From the NCBI GenBank assembly GCA_031269595.1, contig JAISYX010000045.1, forward strand, positions 1 to 36,555: a stretch of DNA of 36,555 bases, written 5' to 3'. The translations under genes were made by a program, and so were the position numbers. Positions 1 through 6,672 of this stretch are shown here, one piece after another (the stretch's first letter is position 1; each line of letters starts with the position of its first letter). The notes beneath the pieces were generated by a model, which saw only the letters and a program-made list of their open reading frames with translations, had not been told where the DNA came from and did not search any database. This DNA is from Oscillospiraceae bacterium (GTDB lineage Bacteria > Bacillota > Clostridia > Oscillospirales > Acutalibacteraceae).

Positions 1-12
1 GTCTGCCCCTAC
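1..12. repeat. Truncated arm of the TGTAGGGG palindromic repeat
   Basis: The first 12 bases, ending CCCCTAC, match the right arm of the palindromes at 5061-5132 and 8193-8271. The rest of the element would lie to the left of the window. Confidence 0.6.
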
Positions 13-17
13 TAGGG

Positions 18-110
18 CTTGTCATCTAAAACTTGACAAACATTAAACGACATAATATGCTTATTTAAGGCGAAATTCACATATTGAAATGTCAAGTTTT
101 AGTTGACAAG
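18..110. repeat. Inverted repeat with 21-bp near-perfect arms (MITE-like)
   Basis: Arms at 18-38 and 90-110 are reverse complements with a mismatch in the middle and at the inner end (left arm begins CTTGTCATCTAAAACTTGAC). The 51-bp centre is AT-rich and has no ORF. The size and terminal inverted repeats fit a small non-autonomous element or a long hairpin. No transposase is nearby and no target duplication was identified. Confidence 0.6.
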
Positions 111-155
111 AGATACTACCGATTTTTAAAGGGTCTCGCTTAGCAACACGTGCTT

Positions 156-187
156 TTTCAGCGGATAGCCAAGGCTATCCGCTGAAA
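156..187. repeat. Perfect 15-bp hairpin
   Basis: TTTCAGCGGATAGCC (156-170) is followed by a 2-base loop and its exact reverse complement (173-187). Flanking AACAC and GTGTT could extend the stem with a bulge. It has no gene directly beside it and no U-tract convincing enough to call it a terminator. Confidence 0.6.
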
Positions 188-238
188 GTGTTTTGTAGGT
201 GACGAGTTAAACCTTATAGGCCTTGTGCCTTACGTTGG

Positions 239-312
239 CGTAGGGGCCACGGCTTGCCTAGCCCGTTTTATCCTAGCACACATCTTGGGTCAGGCAAGCC
301 GTGACCCCTACG
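239..312. repeat. TGTAGGGG-family palindrome, variant core
   Basis: CGTAGGGGCCACGGCTTGCC at 239-258 pairs with the complementary arm at 287-312, with a loop of about 22 bases. It shares the GTAGGGG / CCCCTAC ends with the elements at 5061, 6713, 8193 and 12017 but has a different stem. It lies 54 bp past the stop codon of the minus-strand chitinase-like gene and could end its transcript. Confidence 0.65.
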
Positions 313-337
313 AACCTTTTAATTTAAATTTGCAATA

Positions 338-365
338 ACTTTCAACTTTCAATTGTCAACTGCAG
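338..365. repeat. Heptamer tandem repeat (ACTTTCA type), four units
   Basis: Units ACTTTCA, ACTTTCA, ATTGTCA and ACTGCAG follow one another at exactly 7-base steps and stop one base before the stop codon of the GH18 gene. It belongs to a set of heptamer tracts in this window. Confidence 0.6.
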
Positions 366-366
366 G

Positions 367-3300
367 TTACTTGTCCCTTAAAATGTTCGCTTCAATAATC
401 TCCACTGAGAGTGAGCCTGTGCCGCCAAAGACATAAACCTTCTTTGCGCCTGTCTCCTTAATGGCATCCTTAACCTCAGTTATTGAGGAAATAACGGGAT
501 TGACCAAAATCAGGGCTGATTTTACCTTTGCTGCAAATGCGCCGCCAGCCAGAGCATCGGGGAACTTTGCGCCTGTAGCAAGGGTTACGGCATCATCTGC
601 AAATATGCCCTTATACTCGTTATAAATAGCTACAGCTGTTAAATAGCGGTTGCCACCGGATATTCTGCCAACCTCTATGCCATTGCCCTTAAGCTCAAGC
701 TCTACAGCCTCGCTTACGCTGCTTGTACCTCCGATTAGAACGGCCTTTTTAGCCTCTATAGCCTTGATATAATCAGCTGTCTTGGCCTGTAGCTTTGAAG
801 TATCTCTGGAATCTGTGAACAGTATGGGCTGACCCTCCAGAGCTGCAACAGGCGAAATAGCCAGTGCATCTGGGAAGTTCTGTCCGTCTGCGAGGAATAC
901 TGCATCAAATGTGCTTTGCTCTGCAAGAGCCTTTGCAATTTCAATGGCGGTTTCGTAGCGGTTGCCGCCTGCAAGACGGTCTACTGTTCTTGTCTCTGTT
1001 GTAAGGGCAGCTATAAACTCGTCTTTAACAGAGCCGCCGCCGCCCAGAATAATAACCTTAGTGGCCTTTAGGTCGTCTATAGCCTTGAGCAGCTCCGGTT
1101 CTAATGCCGCACCGTTGGCTGTGAGCAGCAGAGGAGCATCCAGGGCAGCCGCCAGAGGGCCGCCGGAAAGTGCGTCTGCAAAGTTTGCGCCGCTTGCCAA
1201 AACAACTGTGTCGGCAGTCTCCCAGCCCGCTTTAGCTATTGCTATGGCTGTTAGAACTCTGTTATTGTCGCTAAGACGTGTAACCTCAGGGTCAAACTTA
1301 GAAGGTTCTGCAAGAATGGTAATCTCATGCCAATTTGCGTGAGTGTTCGGCTCCCAGCCTCCCCACGCAGAGGCGGGCTTGTGTGCCTCATAATACTTCT
1401 CGTTGTAAGATACAACAGAGCCTGCGGGGTATGCGAAGGGGTCATTATCATGGAACACGCCCTTGCTGTCTGTAAACGGTGCGTTGCTCCATTCCCCAAG
1501 GAACTGTGCATCAGCCTCAAGGACTGAAATAGGTGCACCTGAGGGGAAGCGGCACACATAAGGCGCATTTGAAACCTTGGTTGCCGAGGCTATAACCTCA
1601 TCCCAGTTTGCTGTTGTGCCAGGAACGGCACTTGTTGCAGCAGCTACTACCTTATAAATTGTGCCTGTCTTGTCCCCATCGGGGTCATAGAAGACATACT
1701 CGCCAACCTGATAGGTAGTGCCCTCTGTGTAGTTTTTAAGGTCAAACTCCTTTAACCACAGATGAACAGCAATGTCATCTGCGCTGCCCGGGAGCTGGTT
1801 GGAGTGGTTGACAAGGGGAGTTTCCCAATTATGCTTATAAAGGGCGTAATTGCCTGCATCATCCATAAACAGGATGAAGTCGCCCTTGTTAAAGGTGGTG
1901 TAATTATCACTTGTAGCAACCGTTTCAACAATTGGGTCAGGGTAACCATAGCTGGATTGCGTTGGAGCTATTACTATAGTAAGCCCCGCTGACGCACTGC
2001 CGTTGGAATCTGTTGCCTGAACCGTGATGTTGAAGGTGTTAGCTGCACTTGGTGTGCCTGTAATTGCGCCTGTAGCTGCATTAAGCTCTAGCCCTGCGGG
2101 CAAGCTGCCTGAGATAATAGACCATGCTATAGAGCCTGTGCCTGTACCTGCAAGAGTTGCGCTGTAGGCCTCTCCAACCTTGCCTGCGGGCAGGGAGCTT
2201 GTTGTTATAACAGGAGGAGGCAGCAGAGACAGAACGGTAAGCTCATGCCAGAAGGGCTTATTGGCAGGCTCCCAGCCTGAGCCCGGGTATGCATCGCCTA
2301 TAAAGCCGCACTCATAGTACTTGCCGCCATAGAGAACAATAGAGCCAAGAGGATATGGGTTTGCCGCGCCGCTTGAGCTCCACGCGCCCTTGTAGGCGGG
2401 GTCTGCCTGCAGCTGCTCTACTGTTGCTCCGTTGGGATATTTGCATATAACGGGGCTTACCTTATTTGCCTCAACAACATAGAGCCAATCGCCGTTATCG
2501 GCCTTTGCCCCTGAGGGTGTTGAGCTTGTCTCGGTTTTTGCACGGTAGATAATGCCGTTAAGGCCGTTATTGGCAGAGTAAAATACATAGCTGCCCTGGG
2601 CCGTGGTTGCACCTGCCGCATAATCGGCAACGTCAAATTGCTTAACCCATACGCCGGTATCCCAAGTGCCCTTGGGCATGTTGGTCCAGTGGTGGTTCAT
2701 GCCTGCGCTGTTCTTCCAAATGGCGTACTGATTGTGGTAGCTCTGCCATAAAATATAGGTGTTGGCAGGGATTAAGCTGCCGCTGCCGTCTTTTAGTGCT
2801 ATGCTTTCGGTTATTGGGTCGGGTGTGATTTGCGTTGCGGGAGCTGCAATTGCAATGGTAAATTGCTTTGGGTCGTCGCCTGCTTTATTGTGTGCGTTAA
2901 CTGTAAAGGTAACACTTCCTGCCGCTGTGGGAGTGCCTGTAATAGTGCCCAGAGCGGAATTAAGATTTAAGCCTGCGGGCAAGCTGCCTGATTTTATGCT
3001 CCATGTTATTGGGGAATCACCGCTGGCTTGCAGTGCTGCGCTATAGGTTGAACCCACCGTGCCCCCTGCAAGGCTTGCAGTTGTAATTGTGGGAGGAACT
3101 GTAACTACAGGTGCGGGAGTGACTACAATTGTAAATTCCTTTTCAGTGTCACCCACCGGATTGTGGGCATTAACCGTAAAGGTAAAGGTGCCGTCCTCTG
3201 TGGGAGTGCCTCTTATTGCGCCTGTTGTTTCGTTTATTGTTAGGCCTGCGGGCAGGCTGTCCTTGCTTATGCTCCATGTGATAGGCGTTGTGCCCACTGC

Positions 3301-4770
3301 GTTAAGCTTATCGTTGTAAGGAGTTTCAACCTGTCCGCCCTGTAGTGCCACATTTGTGATTGTAGCCTGAGAGGGCATAGTCGCAGTAGAAACCTTAACG
3401 TTAACAGAGGCAACACGCTTGCCGCCAACAAGAGCGTCCACAACCGCATAGCCATCGCTCACGGCGGTTAAAAGGCCGTTTGCAACTGTTACAACATCTG
3501 TTTTGCCGTCTCTTACCTGCCAGGTAACAGCAGAATCCGCCGTTACAGTAAGTGTTTGCTCTGCATAGGTATCCCACCAGTAATCGCTAAGAGCAACACG
3601 TGTTGCACCGCCGCCAAGAGCGGGGAAGTCCGGCTGTGTGCTGGCCTTATCAACAGCTGTAAGGGGCAGATTTGTGCCGCCAACCACTGCAAGAGGAGGG
3701 TAGGTTTGGTCTATAGGGTCAATAGGAGTTGCCGGAGGAGTGGAGTTTTTAACCCCGTTATAAAGCATTGTAAGCAGGCTGTTGGGCTTATCCAGCAGAG
3801 TATCCTGCCCAAGCTCCCAAACAAAGGCTCCGCCGTATTCTGTGCCGCCAAGATAGGCCTTTTGCTGAGTTGTCCTCTTCCATGCATCCAAATTGGATTC
3901 GCCTGGCTTAGTGTCAATTGCTATATCCGCATCGGGGAATTGAACCACATGAGAATAGCCGACAGCACCGTCCCAGCCGCCGCCGTGGGTGTACTGATAA
4001 AAGGGAATGCCCACGTTGATTTTATCGGCGGGAACGCCCAGATTTGTATAGTGGTCAAGCAGCTGATAGCTATGCCACAGCGGGGCTTGATCTACCTCGC
4101 CTATACCAAGCTTATTGCCTGCTTTATCAAATTGCAGGTCATAGCTCATTACGTTAAGGAAGTCATAATTTTCATACAGTGCGGCCTCGTTTGCAATAAG
4201 GTCGGTAAACCAGGTGTGCACCGCCATAGAGAGCTCAAGGCCTCTTGCATCTATGCCTATTCTAAGCAGGCTTATAAATTCATTATAGCCCTGCCAAAAC
4301 TTTATGTCGTCTGTCTCGGCGTCCATATCAACGCCGTCAAAGCCGAACTTGTCCACTACCTCTAAAATGCAGTTGGCGAGGTATTCACGGCTGTTCTCAT
4401 ACCAGAAGGGCAGTGAGGTCTGTGTAAATCCGCCGTCTCCGCCGCCAACAGAGATAAACACCTTTGTGCCTGCGGCGTGAGCCTGAGTAACGATAGCTTG
4501 CAGCTCTGCATCTGACCAGCCGCCATTGCTGCCAAAATCCCAGCCGCTTCCGGTGTAGCGCAGAAAGGCTATAATTACATAATCCAGCTTTGCATAATCA
4601 AGGCTGCTTGCGTCTGTGTTGCGCCACCAAGGGAGATAGCCCACCGTACGCTTTGATGTGCCTGGAGGGTTAGCCGCCGAGGCTGCTGTCGCCGTGCCTA
4701 AAATTGTAAACACAGAGAAAAGCATAATCATTGCCATAAGGACAGATAGAATGCGTTTGGATATTGCCAT
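367..4770 (-). CDS. Secreted GH18 glycosidase (chitinase-like) with Ig-like, CBM5/12-like and CWB2 wall-binding domains
   Basis: 1467 aa when started at the ATG at 4768-4770, which gives a clean signal peptide (residues 1-32, ending TATAASA) preceded by GTGGGG. A longer in-frame ORF to 4857 would bury the signal. Order of domains: GH18 barrel about 40-345 with the catalytic motif DGVDMDAE (145-152, acid E152); a Big_2-like domain about 390-462; two putative Ig (He_PIG) domains about 468-642; a module about 650-848 holding CBM5/12-like segments; a third He_PIG about 853-935; a second copy of the module about 942-1153; three CWB2 repeats about 1162-1467. GH18 enzymes cleave beta-1,4-linked GlcNAc polymers; CWB2 repeats hold clostridial proteins in the wall by binding anionic polymers. 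So this is probably a surface enzyme acting on chitin, peptidoglycan or N-glycan. The substrate is not determined. Confidence 0.9.
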   Translation of the reverse strand: MAISKRILSVLMAMIMLFSVFTILGTATAASAANPPGTSKRTVGYLPWWRNTDASSLDYAKLDYVIIAFLRYTGSGWDFGSNGGWSDAELQAIVTQAHAAGTKVFISVGGGDGGFTQTSLPFWYENSREYLANCILEVVDKFGFDGVDMDAETDDIKFWQGYNEFISLLRIGIDARGLELSMAVHTWFTDLIANEAALYENYDFLNVMSYDLQFDKAGNKLGIGEVDQAPLWHSYQLLDHYTNLGVPADKINVGIPFYQYTHGGGWDGAVGYSHVVQFPDADIAIDTKPGESNLDAWKRTTQQKAYLGGTEYGGAFVWELGQDTLLDKPNSLLTMLYNGVKNSTPPATPIDPIDQTYPPLAVVGGTNLPLTAVDKASTQPDFPALGGGATRVALSDYWWDTYAEQTLTVTADSAVTWQVRDGKTDVVTVANGLLTAVSDGYAVVDALVGGKRVASVNVKVSTATMPSQATITNVALQGGQVETPYNDKLNAVGTTPITWSISKDSLPAGLTINETTGAIRGTPTEDGTFTFTVNAHNPVGDTEKEFTIVVTPAPVVTVPPTITTASLAGGTVGSTYSAALQASGDSPITWSIKSGSLPAGLNLNSALGTITGTPTAAGSVTFTVNAHNKAGDDPKQFTIAIAAPATQITPDPITESIALKDGSGSLIPANTYILWQSYHNQYAIWKNSAGMNHHWTNMPKGTWDTGVWVKQFDVADYAAGATTAQGSYVFYSANNGLNGIIYRAKTETSSTPSGAKADNGDWLYVVEANKVSPVICKYPNGATVEQLQADPAYKGAWSSSGAANPYPLGSIVLYGGKYYECGFIGDAYPGSGWEPANKPFWHELTVLSLLPPPVITTSSLPAGKVGEAYSATLAGTGTGSIAWSIISGSLPAGLELNAATGAITGTPSAANTFNITVQATDSNGSASAGLTIVIAPTQSSYGYPDPIVETVATSDNYTTFNKGDFILFMDDAGNYALYKHNWETPLVNHSNQLPGSADDIAVHLWLKEFDLKNYTEGTTYQVGEYVFYDPDGDKTGTIYKVVAAATSAVPGTTANWDEVIASATKVSNAPYVCRFPSGAPISVLEADAQFLGEWSNAPFTDSKGVFHDNDPFAYPAGSVVSYNEKYYEAHKPASAWGGWEPNTHANWHEITILAEPSKFDPEVTRLSDNNRVLTAIAIAKAGWETADTVVLASGANFADALSGGPLAAALDAPLLLTANGAALEPELLKAIDDLKATKVIILGGGGSVKDEFIAALTTETRTVDRLAGGNRYETAIEIAKALAEQSTFDAVFLADGQNFPDALAISPVAALEGQPILFTDSRDTSKLQAKTADYIKAIEAKKAVLIGGTSSVSEAVELELKGNGIEVGRISGGNRYLTAVAIYNEYKGIFADDAVTLATGAKFPDALAGGAFAAKVKSALILVNPVISSITEVKDAIKETGAKKVYVFGGTGSLSVEIIEANILRDK

Positions 4771-4942
4771 AGAAAAAAACCCCACTTTCAAATTTTGTGC
4801 ATATACTGCAAATAAATAGCCAAAATGCCGCCAAATAACAAGAACCCGACCCCGCACACAAAATTGCGCACAGAAATCAGGAACCTGTAGTTCCCATCAC
4901 TTAAAACATAGCACAAAGGCCTATATTTACATCCACAATTTA

Positions 4943-4970
4943 ATTATAAACCCTTTGGCGATTTATGCAA
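4943..4970 (-). promoter_or_regulatory. SigA-type promoter for the GH18 gene
   Basis: On the minus strand, TTGCAT (4965-4970) is separated by 16 bases from TATAAT (4943-4948). It would give a 5' leader of about 165 nt before the ATG at 4770. The leader has short hairpins (for example GGGAAC...GTTCC), but I recognise no riboswitch class in it. Confidence 0.55.
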
Positions 4971-5060
4971 TACCTTTTCTTTATTTAAAAGCAACTTTGT
5001 AGGTCTTGACATATTCGTATGATTTTTTTTGTGCAAAAAGTTAGCTGCCAGAAGCTAGAA

Positions 5061-5132
5061 TTGTAGGGGCAGACCTGTGTGTCTGCCCCTGTTACCATAA
5101 AATAGGGCAGGCACATAGGTCTGCCCCTACAA
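5061..5132. repeat. TGTAGGGG-family palindrome
   Basis: TTGTAGGGGCAGACC (5061-5075) and its reverse complement (5118-5132) form the outer stem; the inner stem is GTGTGTCTGCCC against GGGCAGGCACAT. It begins 15 bp past the stop codon of the small gene at 5148-5384. The stretch 4971-5060 between this element and the GH18 promoter shows no gene. Confidence 0.75.
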
Positions 5133-5147
5133 AGGCGGGTGCTTCAA

Positions 5148-5384
5148 TTAGAACTCTGTTTGTCCGTTTTTTAGGCCTTCTATTACAGTGCTAATCCTTC
5201 TTTTGGAATCATCGCCTGATGTGCAGCTCTGGATATAATCAACAATCCTATCACGCTTGGGCTGTGCTAAAGAGGTGTAGGTATTCATGGCCTCGGCCTC
5301 CTGTGCCAGCTGCATACCAAAGCCAAGGGGCAAATCCTTGCCATGAGGGTTGCTGCCTATTCCGATAAATGGTTTATCTTGCAT
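5148..5384 (-). CDS. Small conserved-looking hypothetical protein, 78 aa
   Basis: A well-formed small gene: ATG at 5384 preceded by AGGAGG with a 7-base spacing. The protein is soluble, with no signal or membrane segment. It begins MQDKPFIGIGSNPHGKDLP, then has a helix-rich part (LAQEAEAMNTYTSLAQPKRD) and a basic segment around DDSKRRISTVIEGL. That second half loosely resembles the C-terminal helices of YdeI/OmpD-associated-type proteins (a run ending in a kR-I--ii--L pattern), but I am not confident in that family. A possible promoter is TTAACA (5425-5430), 16 bases, TATAAA (5403-5408). A palindromic repeat lies directly downstream and may end the transcript. Confidence 0.7.
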   Translation of the reverse strand: MQDKPFIGIGSNPHGKDLPLGFGMQLAQEAEAMNTYTSLAQPKRDRIVDYIQSCTSGDDSKRRISTVIEGLKNGQTEF

Positions 5385-5458
5385 TTTCTGCCTCCTTCTG
5401 TTTTTATACAGTATTTGCAGAAATTGTTAAAATATGCAAGCTGAGTGCTGATTTTTCC

Positions 5459-5487
5459 TTGAATTCTATCACAGCCTATGCTATAAT
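5459..5487 (+). promoter_or_regulatory. SigA promoter of toxin-like module 1
   Basis: TTGAAT (5459-5464), 17 bases, TATAAT (5482-5487). Transcription would start near 5494, about 76 nt before the small ORF at 5570. Confidence 0.7.
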
Positions 5488-5540
5488 TAGCAATAGGGAG
5501 AAATCCCGACAGAGGAAATCAGTATATAGCGATGGCGGTT

Positions 5541-5568
5541 GTCACTTCCCTTGTAAAGGGGGTGATAT
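5541..5568 (+). promoter_or_regulatory. Extended Shine-Dalgarno inside a hairpin, module 1
   Basis: AAAGGGGGTGAT (5555-5566) matches the 16S rRNA anti-SD at 11 of 12 positions. The TCACTTCCC just before it can pair with the SD (8 bp including two G-U pairs, then one mismatch and a short A-T extension), which would mask it. The same 28 bases recur exactly at 5872-5899 in module 2. Confidence 0.65.
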
Positions 5569-5569
5569 G

Positions 5570-5641
5570 ATGGAATACATAACAATGTATGCTGTCATAA
5601 TAACTTTAATTGTTGTTTTGATTGCAATAATCAAGCGATAA
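5570..5641 (+). CDS. 23-aa hydrophobic peptide, candidate type I toxin
   Basis: The peptide is MEYITMYAVIITLIVVLIAI plus a basic end (IKR). It is one membrane-spanning helix with a positive C-terminus, the shape of holin-like type I toxins such as TxpA or BsrG, although shorter. The ATG at 5570 sits 7 bases from the near-perfect SD; an ATG three bases earlier (5567) is possible but too close to it. The gene has its own promoter upstream, a hairpin directly downstream (5648-5676) and an antisense promoter beyond that. A much longer upstream in-frame extension exists but lacks an RBS and ignores the strong SD. The toxin role is an inference from layout; the sequence directly shows a small, well-initiated, single-helix ORF. 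Confidence 0.65.
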   Translation: MEYITMYAVIITLIVVLIAIIKR

Positions 5642-5644
5642 AGA

Positions 5645-5728
5645 GTTAACCCGCCTGTGTTCTGGACAGACGGGTTAGATAGTTAATTCGTAATTCCGGG
5701 CAACCGTTATTTCTAACTGGTTTCCTCT
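5645..5728 (-). ncRNA. Predicted antisense RNA of module 1
   Basis: A minus-strand promoter, TTGATT (5758-5763), 17 bases, TATAAT (5735-5740), points back at the small ORF. The RNA would start near 5728 and read through the shared hairpin, covering the 3' end of the peptide mRNA. The segment 5701-5741 is nearly identical to 6038-6078 in module 2, covering the RNA's 5' part and the -10 box. The 3' end is uncertain. Convergent overlap of this kind is the arrangement of txpA/ratA and bsrG/SR4 in Bacillus. Confidence 0.55.
5648..5676. terminator. Hairpin at the end of module 1, used from both sides
   Basis: AACCCGCCTGT (5648-5658) pairs with ACAGACGGGTT (5666-5676), 11 bp with one mismatch. The U-tracts on either side are poor, so it may be a weak terminator or a stabilising 3' structure. 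It lies in the predicted overlap between the sense mRNA and the antisense RNA. Confidence 0.5.
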
Positions 5729-5734
5729 ACTTTT

Positions 5735-5763
5735 ATTATACGCTCATTCTTGCAAAAAATCAA
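5735..5763 (-). promoter_or_regulatory. Antisense promoter, module 1
   Basis: Minus-strand TTGATT (5758-5763) and TATAAT (5735-5740) with an ideal 17-base spacer. Confidence 0.7.
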
Positions 5764-5835
5764 TACCTTTTTAAACAAATTTACAATCTGCAAAATTGTT
5801 TAAATGTGTAGATTTCCCTTGAATTTTAACAACGC

Positions 5836-5870
5836 TCTAGCTTCTAGCCTCTGGCCTCTAGCCTCTAGTT
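5836..5870. repeat. Heptamer tandem repeat (TCTAGCC type), five units
   Basis: TCTAGCT, TCTAGCC, TCTGGCC, TCTAGCC and TCTAGTT in exact 7-base register. The tract begins at the place where the -10 box of module 2 would be: 17 bases after TTGAAT (5819-5824) the sequence reads TTCTAG rather than TATAAT. Confidence 0.75.
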
Positions 5871-5871
5871 G

Positions 5872-5899
5872 GTCACTTCCCTTGTAAAGGGGGTGATAT
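5872..5899 (+). promoter_or_regulatory. Extended Shine-Dalgarno inside a hairpin, module 2
   Basis: Identical over 28 bases to 5541-5568: a pyrimidine-rich arm (TCACTTCCC) facing AAAGGGGGTGAT. Its conservation while the surrounding sequence has diverged suggests selection on the structure. Confidence 0.65.
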
Positions 5900-5902
5900 A
5901 GG

Positions 5903-5986
5903 ATGGAGTATTTGATTGCTCTTATCGTGATATTAGTTTTGTTGATTAAGTATCATCATGATAATAATCAGAACAAAAAGGACTAA
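5903..5986 (+). CDS. 27-aa hydrophobic peptide, candidate type I toxin, second copy
   Basis: The peptide is MEYLIALIVILVLLIKYHHD followed by NNQNKKD: a 14-residue hydrophobic helix with a polar basic tail. It shares the MEY start and the whole upstream SD hairpin with the peptide at 5570, but the rest has diverged, so these look like old duplicates. Start ATG at 5903, 8 bases after the SD core. Its sense promoter appears to have lost the -10 box to a heptamer repeat, so it may be silent unless read from upstream, while the antisense promoter is intact. Confidence 0.6.
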   Translation: MEYLIALIVILVLLIKYHHDNNQNKKD

Positions 5987-6065
5987 TCCCGCCTGTTGTA
6001 GCATAACAGACGGGATTTATTTTCGTTTGCACTAGGACAACCGCTATTTCTAACTGGTTTCCTCT
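5975..6065 (-). ncRNA. Predicted antisense RNA of module 2
   Basis: Minus-strand TTGAAA (6096-6101), 18 bases, TATAAT (6072-6077) would start an RNA near 6065 that runs through the shared hairpin and could end in the T-run near 5976-5980, overlapping the last codons of the 27-aa ORF. The 5' part and -10 box (6038-6078) match module 1 with only a few changes. Confidence 0.5.
5985..6025. terminator. Terminator hairpin of module 2, bidirectional
   Basis: AATCCCGCCTGTT (5985-5997) pairs with AACAGACGGGATT (6005-6017), 13 bp with one mismatch, followed by TTATTTT on the plus strand. On the minus strand it is followed by CCTTTTTG, so it could end the antisense RNA too. The stem nearly repeats that at 5648-5676. 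Confidence 0.65.
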
Positions 6066-6071
6066 GTTTTT

Positions 6072-6101
6072 ATTATACTCGCCTTTTTTAAAAATTTTCA
6101 A
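6072..6101 (-). promoter_or_regulatory. Antisense promoter, module 2
   Basis: Minus-strand TTGAAA (6096-6101) and TATAAT (6072-6077), spacer 18. The -35 box lies in a heptamer tract (6094-6128). Confidence 0.6.
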
Positions 6102-6128
6102 CTTTTAATTTTCAACTGTCAACTTTTT
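6094..6128. repeat. Heptamer tandem repeat (ATTTTCA type), five units
   Basis: ATTTTCA, ACTTTTA, ATTTTCA, ACTGTCA and ACTTTTT in 7-base register. It spans the stop codon of queH (6119-6121) and supplies the -35 box of the antisense promoter of module 2. It is the same sequence type as the tract at 338-365. Confidence 0.6.
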
Positions 6129-6649
6129 AAGTATCTCTCCTGCTCGCTAAAAATGCAGCCGCAATACTTTTGCATATATAGGCCTGATTCCCTTGCCGCC
6201 GCTTGTCCTTCCCTGAAAAGCGGGCGGAAATCCCTGTATAAAAAAGCTGAGCCGTGTTTCTCTGCTGCGGCCTGAGCCTCTGCACGCATTAGCTCGTGGT
6301 TTTGATATGGGCTGATAAACAGGGTGGAGCTAAAGCTCTGGTATCCGTTTTGAACGGCATACTTAGCGACCGCCTCCATGCGCATTTGATAGCAATAGCG
6401 GCAGCGGTTTGCAAAATCCTTGTAAACCGCATCAACAAAGGCTTTTACATCGTAGCTCTTATCTATAACAAGCTGCAAATTTGCATCCTTCGCAAACTGA
6501 ACCAGCGTATTCTTGCGCATTTTAAACTCTGTATATGGTTGTATATTGGGGTTAAACCAAAACAGAGTTGGCTCTATGCCCTCCTCTTGAAGGCTCTGTA
6601 TGCATTTTAATGAGCAGGGGGCGCAGCAGGTGTGTAGAAGCAGTTGCAT
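6119..6649 (-). CDS. queH: Epoxyqueuosine reductase QueH
   Basis: 176 aa, usual length for QueH (former DUF208). It carries out the last step of queuosine synthesis, reducing epoxyqueuosine in tRNA to queuosine, and replaces QueG where QueG is absent. The conserved cysteine motifs are all present: CCAPC near the N-terminus (residues 8-12), RCRYCYQMR in the middle and YCGCIFSE near the C-terminus, which bind the iron-sulfur cluster and the second metal site. ATG at 6649 follows AAAGGAGA. Downstream on the same strand are only the toxin-like modules, so it appears to be a single gene. It is divergent from an ECF S component, with a palindromic element between them. Confidence 0.93.
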   Translation of the reverse strand: MQLLLHTCCAPCSLKCIQSLQEEGIEPTLFWFNPNIQPYTEFKMRKNTLVQFAKDANLQLVIDKSYDVKAFVDAVYKDFANRCRYCYQMRMEAVAKYAVQNGYQSFSSTLFISPYQNHELMRAEAQAAAEKHGSAFLYRDFRPLFREGQAAARESGLYMQKYCGCIFSEQERYLKS

Positions 6650-6672
6650 GGCTTTCTCCTTTGATTTTTAGA

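Noticed and set aside
4771..4857. 29-residue N-terminal extension of the GH18 protein
   Set aside because: It would place charged and aromatic residues before a clean signal peptide, and no SD precedes it.
4771..4936. Riboswitch in the long leader of the GH18 gene
   Set aside because: I looked for the conserved cores of the c-di-GMP, glycine and purine classes and saw none; only short local hairpins are present.
5369..5569. A 90-codon frame that extends the 23-aa peptide upstream
   Set aside because: The extension crosses the promoter of module 1 and lacks an RBS, while the ATG at 5570 has a nearly perfect SD.
5836..5870. Heptamer tract considered as a CRISPR repeat
   Set aside because: The units are contiguous, have no spacers, and are far too short; no cas genes are in the window.
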